Shown in pieces: positions 47,188 to 55,024 of a DNA stretch of 55,156 bases. The notes under the pieces are model-generated. The model did not search any database. It saw nothing but the letters and a program-made list of their open reading frames with translations, and was not told the DNA's origin. Where the stretch lies: NCBI RefSeq assembly GCF_003231305.1, contig NZ_QKVM01000045.1:1-55156 (forward strand), read 5' to 3'. Origin of the DNA: Pseudomonas sichuanensis. GTDB lineage: Bacteria; Pseudomonadota; Gammaproteobacteria; Pseudomonadales; Pseudomonadaceae. How positions within the stretch are numbered: the stretch's first letter is position 1; the number at the start of each line of letters is the position of its first letter. The position numbers and the translations under genes were made by a program.

Positions 47188-47604
47188 ATGGGCGCACTTC
47201 GCGCAGCACAGTACCTGTACGACAACGCCGAGCCTGCGCCGGATGACGGCCAGGCCGAGGCACAACGGACCTGGATCGAAAACCGCGTCGAGCAGCTGAT
47301 TGCAGGCACCGATGCAACCTTCCAGATCGGCGGCATGACCTTCGGCATCACCTACGACGCGTTCGCCGAGGCGGTTGATGAATACGCCATGGGCGAGCTT
47401 GGGCGTGATGACTGCAGCCGGTCGGTGCTTGGCCGCTTGATCATTGCCGGCCTTCGCAAATGCAGGTCTGACTCTGCATCAGCTGCCACCGAGATCATGG
47501 CGTGCCCGGATCCACGGGCGATGCTTGAGCAGATCGCCGAAGACCTGTTGGCCCCATTCGCGCTTCCAGGTGTCCAGGCCGAGCGCGAGGCCGACCAGCC
47601 ATGA
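47188..47604 (+). CDS. First early-operon protein, unknown function
   Basis: The 138-residue protein (MGALRAAQYLYDNAEPAPDD ... GVQAEREADQP) is acidic and mostly helical, with a central GMTFGITYDAFAEAVDEYAM. CCGGAGG precedes the ATG by 7 bases. It opens a run of overlapping genes. No family recognised. Confidence 0.6.
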   Translation: MGALRAAQYLYDNAEPAPDDGQAEAQRTWIENRVEQLIAGTDATFQIGGMTFGITYDAFAEAVDEYAMGELGRDDCSRSVLGRLIIAGLRKCRSDSASAATEIMACPDPRAMLEQIAEDLLAPFALPGVQAEREADQP

Positions 47605-47804
47605 GCCCGCACAGCGTTGCGATCAGCGCCATCAACGCGGCCATCGAAACGATGCTTCTGCCGGGCGCTGGCCCGGTGGAGGACGCCAAGGCCGAAACCC
47701 TGGTGGTGGCCTACTTCTCGATCCTCGTCATCAACTCCGACGAGTTCAAGTACTACTGCGAGCGCATCCGGCGGATAGCTGAGCGCCGGAAGGAGGCAGC
47801 ATGA
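47601..47804 (+). CDS. Small early phage protein
   Basis: The 67-residue helical protein (MSPHSVAISAINAAIETMLL ... CERIRRIAERRKEAA) overlaps both neighbours as ATGA. Its basic C-terminal helix could bind nucleic acid. No family recognised. Confidence 0.6.
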   Translation: MSPHSVAISAINAAIETMLLPGAGPVEDAKAETLVVAYFSILVINSDEFKYYCERIRRIAERRKEAA

Positions 47805-47950
47805 CAAGCAAGTGCCGGGCGCTGATTGCGCCCAACTTCAAGCTGATCACCGAAGCCCTGGAACGCCAGGGCTTTTTTCTGTTCCGCGATCTGCCACTGG
47901 GCACCACGATCCGCTTTCGCGGCGAGATGGTGGTTGTGAGGTTTCCATGA
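47801..47950 (+). CDS. 49-residue early phage protein
   Basis: The frame encodes MTSKCRALIAPNFKLITEAL followed by a beta-hairpin-like C-terminus (TTIRFRGEMVVVRFP). It starts inside the previous stop and its own stop overlaps the next start, with AAGGAGG upstream, which supports translation. Confidence 0.55.
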   Translation: MTSKCRALIAPNFKLITEALERQGFFLFRDLPLGTTIRFRGEMVVVRFP

Positions 47951-48297
47951 ACGACCAGCAGCTGCTTGAGTTGGCCGCCAAGGCTTTGGATGACCCCAAG
48001 TTGTTCGCGAACACCACCGGTGCGCCTTGGCAGTACTGGATTGGCTTCTGCGAGGAAATGCAATGCGACGTGACCCGGATCTGGAATCCACTGGAAGACG
48101 ACGGCGATGCACTTCGCCTGGCTATGAGGCTTGGCATCTGTATCCAGTTCATTCCTCAGTGCGACACCGTTCAGGTGTATCAAGAGCGTGAATTCACTGC
48201 TGAGCCGTTCAACGTACATGTTGCAGGTCTAGGCGATATCGAAACCCGCCGCGTCATCACGCAGGCAGCCGCCGAGATCGGCAAGGCCATGGAATGA
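47947..48297 (+). CDS. Early phage protein of unknown function
   Basis: The 116-residue protein starts MNDQQLLELAAKALDDPKLF and contains WNPLEDDGDALRLAMRLGIC. The W-x-P-L-x-D-D-G-D-A-x-R-L block is common in short Pseudomonas phage proteins of unknown role. It overlaps both neighbours as ATGA. Confidence 0.65.
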   Translation: MNDQQLLELAAKALDDPKLFANTTGAPWQYWIGFCEEMQCDVTRIWNPLEDDGDALRLAMRLGICIQFIPQCDTVQVYQEREFTAEPFNVHVAGLGDIETRRVITQAAAEIGKAME

Positions 48298-48410
48298 CCG
48301 CCTCCCAACGCCGGCGCCGCCACCTGATCTGGCGCGGCGCCCTTCAATCCCTCCTTGGCTGGGCCGGCTGGCTGACGCTGGTTGCCCTGGCTGATCTCGT
48401 TACTCGGTGA
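48294..48410 (+). CDS. 38-residue membrane peptide
   Basis: A very basic N-terminus (MTASQRRRRHLIWRGALQSL) precedes one hydrophobic helix (LGWAGWLTLVALADLV). It overlaps the preceding stop (ATGA) and its stop overlaps a GTG of the next frame, so it probably is a coupled small gene. Confidence 0.5.
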   Translation: MTASQRRRRHLIWRGALQSLLGWAGWLTLVALADLVTR

Positions 48411-48415
48411 ACGAC

Positions 48416-49321
48416 ATGAGCTCAGCTCTCGCATCGGTCGGCCAGCTCGACCGCACCAAGTACCTCGGTGGCAGTGACGTCGCCGGAATCCTTGGCATCA
48501 GCCCCTGGCGCACGCCGCTGGATATCTACCTGGACAAGATCGAGCCCCGCAAGGAGGTTGATCCCGCCAAGAAGAAGATCTTCACCCGGGGCCAGCGCAT
48601 GGAGCCCTATGTAATCGACCTTCTGGCCGAGGAAACCGGACTCGAGATCATTGGCCGGGGCAACCGCTACCGCGACAGACAGCACGATTTCCTCGCCGCC
48701 GAGATCGATGCCGAAGCCGCCAGCGGCGAGAACATCGAGATCAAAACGGTCAGCCCGTTCAAGGCCAAGGAATGGGGAGACGTGCAGACCGACGAGATCC
48801 CCGTGCACTACACCGCCCAGGCCATGCACGGCCTGATGGTCACAGGCAAGCAGGTCTGTGTGTTCGGCGTGCTGATCGGCGGCGATGATTTCCGCGTGTA
48901 CCGGGTCGAGCGCGACGACGAGACAATCGCCGCCATCCGCGAGAAGGAAGTCGAATTCTGGGATCGCATCCAGCGCCGCGACCCTCCGCCGCCCAGCGCT
49001 GTGTCGGATATCAACCGGCTATTCAGCAGCGATGCCGGCGGCTTCATCGAAGCCAACGGCGATTCGCTGGAGGCCTTCAACGAGCTGCGCGCCCTGCGCA
49101 CCCAGGCCAAAGCCGCCTTCGATGCTGCTCAGGCCTTGGAAGAGCGCATCAAGCTGTTCATGGGGGGCAATGCCTTCCTGATGTTGGACGGCATGCAGCT
49201 GGCCAGCTGGAAAAGTCAGGACTCGCGCCGCTTCGATCAAAAGGCGTTTGCCGCCGCGCACCCCCAGCTGTTCGAGCAGTTCAAGACCGTCACCACCTCC
49301 CGCATTTTCCGCATCAAGTAA
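48416..49321 (+). CDS. YqaJ-family phage exonuclease
   Basis: The 301-residue protein shows the YqaJ/lambda-exonuclease pattern: YLGGSDVAGILGISPWRTPL at the N-terminus, RGQRMEPYVIDLLAEETG, and the metal-binding core FLAAEIDAEAAS followed by ENIEIKTV (D and E-x-K). It digests 5' strands from double-strand ends to give single strands for the annealing protein RecT, encoded next. A GTG at 48,407 overlaps the previous stop and is an alternative start. Confidence 0.88.
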   Translation: MSSALASVGQLDRTKYLGGSDVAGILGISPWRTPLDIYLDKIEPRKEVDPAKKKIFTRGQRMEPYVIDLLAEETGLEIIGRGNRYRDRQHDFLAAEIDAEAASGENIEIKTVSPFKAKEWGDVQTDEIPVHYTAQAMHGLMVTGKQVCVFGVLIGGDDFRVYRVERDDETIAAIREKEVEFWDRIQRRDPPPPSAVSDINRLFSSDAGGFIEANGDSLEAFNELRALRTQAKAAFDAAQALEERIKLFMGGNAFLMLDGMQLASWKSQDSRRFDQKAFAAAHPQLFEQFKTVTTSRIFRIK

Positions 49322-49338
49322 CCCGCCAGGAGACAACC

Positions 49339-50220
49339 ATGTCCACGAACGCCCTCAAGGCTGCGGCGACCGGCCAGGTCGCGCCGCAATCGGCTGCCCC
49401 CAAGAGCATTGCCGGCCTGCTGGCCGACCCCAAGATCAAAAACCAGATGGCTTTGGCGCTTCCCAAGCACATGACTGCCGACCGCCTGGCGCGCATCGCC
49501 ACCACAGAGCTGCGGAAGGTCCCTGCCCTGGCCAAGTGCAACATCGAGTCGTTCATGGGCGCCATCATGCAGTGCGCCCAGCTCGGCCTGGAGCCAGGTA
49601 GCGCCCTGGGCCATGCCTACCTGCTGCCGTTCGGTAACGGCAAGGCCAGCGACGGCCTGGCCAACTGCCAACTGATCATCGGATATCGCGGGATGATCGA
49701 CCTAGCCCGCCGGTCCGGACAGATCGTCAGCATCGCCGCCCGGGCCGTTCACGAGCGCGACCAGTTCAGCTACCAGTACGGCCTGCACGAAGACCTGCAA
49801 CACAAGCCCTGCGAGGACGGTGAGCCCGGCAAGCTGACCCACGTCTACGCCGTGGCCCGCCTCAAGGACGGCGGCGTTCAGTTTGAGGTGATGAGCAAGC
49901 TCGAAGTGGACAAGGTCAAGGCTCAAAGCAAGGCCGGCAACAACGGCCCATGGGTAAGCCACTACGAGGAAATGGCCAAGAAGACGGTCATTCGGCGCCT
50001 GTTCAAGTACCTGCCGGTGAGCATTGAGCTGCAACAAGCCGTCACCCTGGACGAGCGTGCAGACGCTGGCATCGATCAGCAGAACGCGGCGGCCCTCACC
50101 GGTGAATGGCAGGTGATCGACGACCAGATACCAGATGCACCTGATGGCGTGGACACCGAAACCGGTGAGATCGCCCAGCAGGATCAAGCTTCCGCCGACT
50201 ACGGCGCCCAGCGCGAGTAA
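49339..50220 (+). CDS. recT: RecT-family single-strand annealing protein
   Basis: The 293-residue protein has the RecT core: PALAKCNIESFMGAIMQCAQ, LGLEPGSALGHAYLLPFGN, CQLIIGYRGMIDLARRSGQI, and EEMAKKTVIRRLFKYLPVSI. The C-terminus is acidic (DQIPDAPDGVDTETGEIAQQ). It forms filaments on single strands and pairs them without RecA. With the YqaJ exonuclease it is the phage's recombination pair. Confidence 0.93.
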   Translation: MSTNALKAAATGQVAPQSAAPKSIAGLLADPKIKNQMALALPKHMTADRLARIATTELRKVPALAKCNIESFMGAIMQCAQLGLEPGSALGHAYLLPFGNGKASDGLANCQLIIGYRGMIDLARRSGQIVSIAARAVHERDQFSYQYGLHEDLQHKPCEDGEPGKLTHVYAVARLKDGGVQFEVMSKLEVDKVKAQSKAGNNGPWVSHYEEMAKKTVIRRLFKYLPVSIELQQAVTLDERADAGIDQQNAAALTGEWQVIDDQIPDAPDGVDTETGEIAQQDQASADYGAQRE

Positions 50221-50226
50221 CCCGCC

Positions 50227-50427
50227 ATGACCAGCCAGACCGTTGAAGAGCTGTACAGCTGCGTCGAGGAGTTCAAGGCCCTGCTGGCCGCAGCCGAGCT
50301 GCACGCCAACGGCGGCTGGGAAGACGAGTTCGTCAGCGACATGCGGACCAAGTTCAAGCGCTACGGCCCGCACACCATGCTCAGCCCACACCAGCAGAAG
50401 AAGCTGGAACAAATCGGAAAACACTGA
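50227..50427 (+). CDS. Small early phage protein
   Basis: The 66-residue, acidic-to-basic helical protein (MTSQTVEELYSCVEEFKALL ... MLSPHQQKKLEQIGKH) lies 6 bases after recT. Its charged last helix suggests a protein- or DNA-binding accessory. No family recognised. Confidence 0.6.
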   Translation: MTSQTVEELYSCVEEFKALLAAAELHANGGWEDEFVSDMRTKFKRYGPHTMLSPHQQKKLEQIGKH

Positions 50428-50437
50428 GGAAGACCGC

Positions 50438-51430
50438 ATGAAAGTAGAACACCGCGAAGCCATCGAGCGCGCCAAGCTGCACGGCATGACGGGCATGACC
50501 TTCGCCCATCAGCTGATGGTGCACGACCTGGTCGAAGCCGCCCTGTTCGAGCTGCGCAACATCAAGGTGCCGTTCGGCCGCCTGGGCGAAGACGACCAGC
50601 AGGAGGTGATCGACCGCATCACCAAGCAGGCCGAGGAAGTGGTGTGGACTGCCGTGGGCATCATCAGCTCGCGCAGCGTCGACACCATCCCGATCAAGAT
50701 CGCCGACTCCAAGTTCAAGGAGAAGAACATCACCGTCACCGGCGTGGTCGATGCCCAGGACCCGAACCGGCATGGCCTGATCGACCTGTCCGGCAAGCTG
50801 GCCCTGTTGGTGCTGGCCCCGAACGACTACGCCGAAGGCCTGGACGGCATCCGCGCCGAGCGCGATCAGCATGAACTGCCGCTGAGTGCGTCCGAGATTG
50901 TCGCGGGCATGGGCATAGATCGCTGGCACGAGCAGCAGATGGAGCTGGCCGAACAGCCAGACCATGATAGCGACGATGCAGGTGATGCCGATGATCCGCT
51001 ATACGAGTCGGCGGTCGAGTTTGTCCGGGACACAAACAGTGTGGCGATATCACTGGTCCAGCGTCAGTTCAGCATCGGTTACAACCGAGCCGCACGACTC
51101 CTGGATCGGATGGAAGCCGACGGCTATATCACCTCCCCAAACAGCAATGGAAATCGGGAGCTCGTAGCGACAACCCAGGAACCCACCCCGCTCAGCAAAG
51201 AATTCGGCGACTTCGACTACGACGACGCCAAGCAGCTCATCGTGCTCAAGGCCAGCGGCAACCGCTTCGAAGCCACCTGGGTACAGAGCCGCCTGGCCAT
51301 CGGCACCGACCAGGTAACCACCCTGCTGCTGCGCCTGCTCGAAGACGGCGTGATCGAGGTCGTAGACGAAGGCGCCAGCTCGCTCGAGCACGGCTACAAG
51401 GTCGTGGCCACCCTGGCGCAGGTCGTCTGA
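50438..51430 (+). CDS. Phage protein with FtsK gamma (KOPS-binding) winged-helix domain
   Basis: The 330-residue protein has three parts. The N-terminal region (about 1-165) is of unknown family with KNITVTGVVDAQDPNRHGLI. Residues 186-245 form a clear FtsK gamma domain (DPLYESAVEFVRDTNSVAIS, then LVQRQFSIGYNRAARLLDRM), nearly the text of the host FtsK C-terminus. Residues about 261-310 (YDDAKQLIVLKASGNRFEAT, VTTLLLRLLEDGVIEVV) look like a second, diverged copy. There is no motor domain. In FtsK the gamma domain reads polar KOPS octamers and activates XerCD. GAGGAAG precedes the ATG. Confidence 0.8.
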   Translation: MKVEHREAIERAKLHGMTGMTFAHQLMVHDLVEAALFELRNIKVPFGRLGEDDQQEVIDRITKQAEEVVWTAVGIISSRSVDTIPIKIADSKFKEKNITVTGVVDAQDPNRHGLIDLSGKLALLVLAPNDYAEGLDGIRAERDQHELPLSASEIVAGMGIDRWHEQQMELAEQPDHDSDDAGDADDPLYESAVEFVRDTNSVAISLVQRQFSIGYNRAARLLDRMEADGYITSPNSNGNRELVATTQEPTPLSKEFGDFDYDDAKQLIVLKASGNRFEATWVQSRLAIGTDQVTTLLLRLLEDGVIEVVDEGASSLEHGYKVVATLAQVV

Positions 51431-51451
51431 CCTGCAACCGCATCAACCATG

Positions 51452-51475
51452 AGGCGCCTTCGGGCGCCTTTTTCG
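51452..51475 (+). terminator. Terminator or attenuator inside the early operon
   Basis: GGCGCC and GGGCGCC form a stem around TTC, followed by TTTTTCG, 22 bases after the FtsK-gamma gene stop. Genes beyond it need antitermination, read-through or their own promoter. Confidence 0.8.
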
Positions 51476-51490
51476 TGCCTGGAGATCCCC

Positions 51491-52252
51491 ATGGATAACG
51501 TGAAAGAGCGCCCGATACTGTTCAGCGGGCCAATGGTCCGCGCCATCCTCGATGACCGGAAGACTGTCACCCGGCGACCGCTAAAGGCATGGCAACAGCC
51601 AAGTCAGCAGGAAGACGGCACTTGGTTTGCCACCGCACAGCGCCACCCGCGTTGGGGTTTCGGGGTCAGCGGGGCTGATGCTCCATCGTGCGCCGCCGAA
51701 CTGGAGTCATGCGGCGTGTGCCCCTACGGACGGCCTGGCGACCGGTTGTGGGTGCGCGAGACGTTCATGGACCTGCGTGGCACCGGCGTTGAGCATCGGC
51801 CGGACCCGGCCGGACCGCTGCAGCGCTATGCCTACGCCGCCGAGGTGCGGCCGGGGTCGTTCGCTGACGACACGCGCAAGGACATGGGTTTGAAGTGGCG
51901 GCCGAGCATCCACATGCCGCGCACCGCCTGCCGCCTGCTGCTGGAAATCACCGCCGTGCGCGTCGAGCGCCTGCAGGCGATCAGCACCGAGCAGGCCCTG
52001 GCCGAGGGCATCATGTTTACTGACTTCGGCCTGCGTGAGCGGCCGGGCCAGGTCAGCCTCGACGGCGGGAAGACATTCCAGGCGCTCCCGCCCAAGCAAG
52101 CCCCTGGCTGGCATGCCGGTGATGCCACGCATCCCGACCGCTGCATGGACACCCCCTATGGAGCGTTTGCCAATCTGTGGGCCAGAACCGGCGGCGACTG
52201 GGCGGGCAATCCGTGGGTGTGGGTGGTCGAGTTCAAGAGGATCGAGCCATGA
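51491..52252 (+). CDS. ASCH/PUA-like phage protein
   Basis: The 253-residue protein begins with ERPILFSGPMVRAILDDRKT, then VTRRP, the widely shared opening of phage ASCH-type proteins. It later has CPYGRPGDRLWVRETFMDL and ends GNPWVWVVEFKR. ASCH domains resemble RNA-binding PUA domains, and some act on modified nucleosides; the role here is unknown. GGAG precedes the ATG by 6 bases. Confidence 0.75.
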   Translation: MDNVKERPILFSGPMVRAILDDRKTVTRRPLKAWQQPSQQEDGTWFATAQRHPRWGFGVSGADAPSCAAELESCGVCPYGRPGDRLWVRETFMDLRGTGVEHRPDPAGPLQRYAYAAEVRPGSFADDTRKDMGLKWRPSIHMPRTACRLLLEITAVRVERLQAISTEQALAEGIMFTDFGLRERPGQVSLDGGKTFQALPPKQAPGWHAGDATHPDRCMDTPYGAFANLWARTGGDWAGNPWVWVVEFKRIEP

Positions 52253-52299
52253 TCGCCATCGCCTACATGGCCTACCTGATCTATCGAGGCCCTCGGTGA
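52249..52299 (+). CDS. Possible 16-residue hydrophobic peptide
   Basis: MIAIAYMAYLIYRGPR is encoded with an ATGA overlap to the ASCH gene stop, and its stop overlaps the GTG of the next gene. The chain of overlaps hints at translation. It could equally be only a coupling bridge. Confidence 0.3.
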   Translation: MIAIAYMAYLIYRGPR

Positions 52300-52496
52300 A
52301 CAGCCACCAGTACCAGCCATTCTCTGCTCGGGGCTTTGGTAGCTGGCACACCTGCAGCGTCTGCGGAACATCCAAGCACAGCGGCTACTACTGGCTTGGC
52401 GGCTACAAGAGCAACGCCGAACCGCCCTGCATAGCCTGGAAGATCGACCCAGAGTGGAGGGCCCAGGCCATCCCCGCGCCCATCACCGAACTCTAA
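52296..52496 (+). CDS. Small zinc-binding-type phage protein
   Basis: The 66-residue protein starts at GTG (MNSHQYQPFSARGFGSWHTC, then SVCGTSKHSGYYWLGG). It has C-x2-C with nearby His and a later Cys (PPCIAW) that could complete a zinc site. Function unknown. Confidence 0.5.
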   Translation: MNSHQYQPFSARGFGSWHTCSVCGTSKHSGYYWLGGYKSNAEPPCIAWKIDPEWRAQAIPAPITEL

Positions 52497-52542
52497 CTCC
52501 TCCTACAACTCAAGCCCGCCGCGCGCGGCCTGGAGCACAGCC

Positions 52543-52857
52543 ATGACCCCAACCGCCCAGGCGGCCCTTGACCGGGCCCGCCGCCCTACCCCTGCGCCTG
52601 TGTTTTCCACCAGCACGGCCAAGCCAGACCGCCCGCTGCCGATGCCGGTGCCCACGGGCCTCATCAACGAATTCATGCGCCATCAGGCCCGAGAGGATGC
52701 CCGCGACATGGTGCTCTCGCTCAAGGCCAAGCTGGCCAGCGAGAACGGCGTGCAGCAGGTCATCGAGGTGCTGAAACGCGCCGGCCTGGGCCGGCCTGGC
52801 AGCGTCGTGCAGGGCTTTCTCGACGTCATCCAACTGCTGCAGGAGCACGGGCAATGA
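52543..52857 (+). CDS. Early phage protein of unknown function
   Basis: The 104-residue protein has a disordered Pro/Thr-rich first third and a helical rest (LINEFMRHQAREDARDMVLS, VIEVLKRAGLGRPGSV, VVQGFLDVIQLLQEHGQ). Coupled to the next gene by ATGA. No family recognised. Confidence 0.6.
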   Translation: MTPTAQAALDRARRPTPAPVFSTSTAKPDRPLPMPVPTGLINEFMRHQAREDARDMVLSLKAKLASENGVQQVIEVLKRAGLGRPGSVVQGFLDVIQLLQEHGQ

Positions 52858-53327
52858 CCAAACCACCACTGGCTGAGCGCGCAGTTGCTGCGCTTATCCG
52901 CTACGAGACGGCTGCCGCCGACCTGGCCAGCATCAAGAAAGGGATCGTGGCTGAGCTGGAGAAATGCCCGATCACCATTGACGCCTATCACGGCAACATC
53001 GTTGGCGGCATCCACCGGCCACGCAGCCAGGCGGACACTGACCGACTGTGGGATGGCTCACGTGTCCGCCATCACCTGCACCAGGTGCTGCAGATCACCA
53101 GCAACGACGGAGGCGATTACGACCGGGACCGCGGCCTGCGCGACGACGAGATACGCGCCGAACTGGAAGGCTTGGGCGAAGAGCCAGATGAAGCCTTCAA
53201 GTGCGAGCACTGCCTGGCCGCTTGGATGCTGATCGAGCGCCGGAAGCTGGCACGGCAGGAGTTCGGCCAGGCCAAGCGCCTGGTGCGCGCCCTGGGCAAA
53301 CAGGCCATCAAGGGGCTCGGACGATGA
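52854..53327 (+). CDS. Early phage protein with C-x2-C motif
   Basis: The 157-residue, highly charged helical protein contains FKCEHCLAAWMLIERRKLAR, with one C-x2-C and a basic helix. It overlaps both neighbours as ATGA. Similar proteins are common in Pseudomonas siphophage and podophage early regions, without known role. Confidence 0.6.
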   Translation: MTKPPLAERAVAALIRYETAAADLASIKKGIVAELEKCPITIDAYHGNIVGGIHRPRSQADTDRLWDGSRVRHHLHQVLQITSNDGGDYDRDRGLRDDEIRAELEGLGEEPDEAFKCEHCLAAWMLIERRKLARQEFGQAKRLVRALGKQAIKGLGR

Positions 53328-53806
53328 CTGCCGCCCCCAAAGTTCTCGACCCATGCAGCGCCAGCCGAATGATGTGGTTCGACAAGCAGGATCAGCGAGC
53401 GCTGTTCGGCGATATCCGCGACGAAGAGCACCTGCTGTGCGATGGCCGTGTGCTGAAGGTTGAGCCTGATGTGCTGATGGACTTCCGGCGGTTGCCCTTC
53501 GAGGCCTCGACCTTCCGCCTGGTGGTGTTTGATCCCCCGCACCTCACCCGTGCCGGCGTCGACAGCTGGATGCGCGCCAAGTACGGGCTGCTCACCAGCG
53601 ACTGGCGAGAGGACATCCGCCAGGGCTTCGCCGAGTGCTTCCGCGTGCTGGAGCCCGAAGGGGTCCTGATCTTCAAGTGGAACGAAACCCAGGTGCTGGT
53701 AAGCGAGCTGCTGGCCCTGACCGATGAGAAACCCCTGTTTGGCCACAAGTCCGGCAAGCGCGAGAAGACGCACTGGATCACCTTCATGAAGCGAGGTGAG
53801 CAATGA
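53324..53806 (+). CDS. Phage DNA methylase-like protein (DPPH motif)
   Basis: The 160-residue protein resembles a compact class I methyltransferase: VLDPCSASRMMWFDKQDQRA, LFGDIRDEEH, DFRRLPFEASTFRLVVFDPP (motif IV DPPH), and EGVLIFKWNETQV. The DPP-type motif fits amino-methylation of adenine or cytosine in DNA. It may protect the phage from restriction. The glycine loop is atypical, so activity is not assured. Confidence 0.7.
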   Translation: MTAAPKVLDPCSASRMMWFDKQDQRALFGDIRDEEHLLCDGRVLKVEPDVLMDFRRLPFEASTFRLVVFDPPHLTRAGVDSWMRAKYGLLTSDWREDIRQGFAECFRVLEPEGVLIFKWNETQVLVSELLALTDEKPLFGHKSGKREKTHWITFMKRGEQ

Positions 53807-53961
53807 CCGCCCTGCGCCGCAAGCCCGTGATACGCGGCGGACCGATGCGGCCCATCGACTGCCCGAGCCGCTGCGATATCTGCGGCAACCCAAGGAACAA
53901 AGGCAACCACACCAAATGCAGCGCGATCCGCAAGCAGCGGGCGCAGGAGAAGGAATCATGA
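53803..53961 (+). CDS. 52-residue zinc-knuckle protein
   Basis: The frame has RCDICGNPRNKGNHTKCSAI and then RKQRAQEKES, a C-x2-C...H-x2-C site like that of the protein at 43,249. It is coupled to both neighbours by ATGA overlaps. Its base-rich C-terminus could contact nucleic acid. Confidence 0.6.
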   Translation: MTALRRKPVIRGGPMRPIDCPSRCDICGNPRNKGNHTKCSAIRKQRAQEKES

Positions 53962-54572
53962 GCAAGAACGATATGGTCAGCGTGCCGCGTGAGCTGGCTC
54001 AAATGGCTGCCGATGCAATCGATGATCTTTTGACTGATGGAGTGTCGGCTGTTTCAGCTGCTGCGTGGGTCGATGTCACGCAGAAGATGCGCGCCATCCT
54101 GGCCCAGCCAGCCGAGCAGCACCAGGGCGAGCAGGTGGCACGCGTGCCGGTTGAGCGCGATGAGCGGGCGGCGTTTGAGGTATGGCTAAAGATTGAGGCT
54201 GAAAAACAGGGTTATGCATATCCAGGTTATGTCGCCACTGCTTCGAGCGATGGTGACTACTGCTCGGAATGGGCCGATTCTTCATGGTCGGCCTGGCAAG
54301 CCCGCGCCGCCCTGGACCGCAAGCCATCAGCGCTGGTTGATCAGCTGCAGGCCGACCTGACGGCGCGGGATGAGCGGATTGATGCGCTGAGCCTGGATGC
54401 CGGGCGATACCGATGGCTGCGCGATCCTGAAAACCAATGTGCGGTTGAGGATGACAGCGACTACTACATGCCGACGATGATCTGCGGCTATGCAGAGCAT
54501 GAGGATGTATTGACCTGCGAGGCTTTGGACAAAGCCATCGATCAGGCCATGGCCAAGGAGGCCCAGCCATGA
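53958..54572 (+). CDS. Ea22/Ead-like phage protein
   Basis: The 204-residue protein (MSKNDMVSVPRELAQMAADA) has a central PVERDERAAFEVWLKIEAEK block and a C-terminal LSLDAGRYRWLRDPENQCAV block. Both are standard in the Ead/Ea22-type proteins of phage early regions, which are mosaics of interchangeable parts with unknown function. The start overlaps the zinc-knuckle stop. Confidence 0.7.
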   Translation: MSKNDMVSVPRELAQMAADAIDDLLTDGVSAVSAAAWVDVTQKMRAILAQPAEQHQGEQVARVPVERDERAAFEVWLKIEAEKQGYAYPGYVATASSDGDYCSEWADSSWSAWQARAALDRKPSALVDQLQADLTARDERIDALSLDAGRYRWLRDPENQCAVEDDSDYYMPTMICGYAEHEDVLTCEALDKAIDQAMAKEAQP

Positions 54573-54769
54573 ATCCTCTCGCCATCGCTCTCTGCTGCAT
54601 CGCCAGCGCCGCGGCGGCCTTCAACTTCGGCGTCATGGCTGCCACCTACAACATCGTCCAGGCCGAACAGCCCCGCGATCCACCGCCGGCCGGCGACCAG
54701 TTCGACGAAGGACCGGTGCTGGTGCGCCTGCCAGGCACCGCCGATGCCACATCCCGTTTCATCTTTTGA
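54569..54769 (+). CDS. Small membrane-anchored or secreted phage protein
   Basis: The 66-residue protein has a hydrophobic N-terminal helix (LAIALCCIASAAAAFNFGVM) and a short acidic, Pro-rich tail. It overlaps the preceding stop as ATGA. No family recognised. Confidence 0.5.
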   Translation: MNPLAIALCCIASAAAAFNFGVMAATYNIVQAEQPRDPPPAGDQFDEGPVLVRLPGTADATSRFIF

Positions 54770-54778
54770 GGGGGTCAC

Positions 54779-55024
54779 ATGGAACAAGAGGTAATCCACA
54801 TCCCCGAGCTGGCCAAGATGCTCGGGCGAACGGAATCATCGATAAGAAGCGCCAGGCAGGAGGGGGCCAGCTGGCTGCCGCCGTTCTTCAAGCAAGGCGT
54901 CAGGATCTGCTGGCGGGTGGCGACGGTGCGCAAGTTCCTGGAAGAGTACGAGCAGGGCATGCATATGCCGGCCAAGCCTGGGCGGAAGCGCAACGCGCCG
55001 CCTACCCTGGCCAGCGTGCGCTAG
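54779..55024 (+). CDS. Excisionase-like helix-turn-helix protein
   Basis: The 81-residue protein has an AlpA/MerR-type winged helix (VIHIPELAKMLGRTESSIRS, FFKQGVRICWRVATVRKFLE) and a basic C-terminal tail. Size, fold and place next to the integrase fit an excisionase. GAGGGGG precedes the ATG. Its stop and the integrase stop share the bases CTAG in opposite directions. Confidence 0.7.
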   Translation: MEQEVIHIPELAKMLGRTESSIRSARQEGASWLPPFFKQGVRICWRVATVRKFLEEYEQGMHMPAKPGRKRNAPPTLASVR

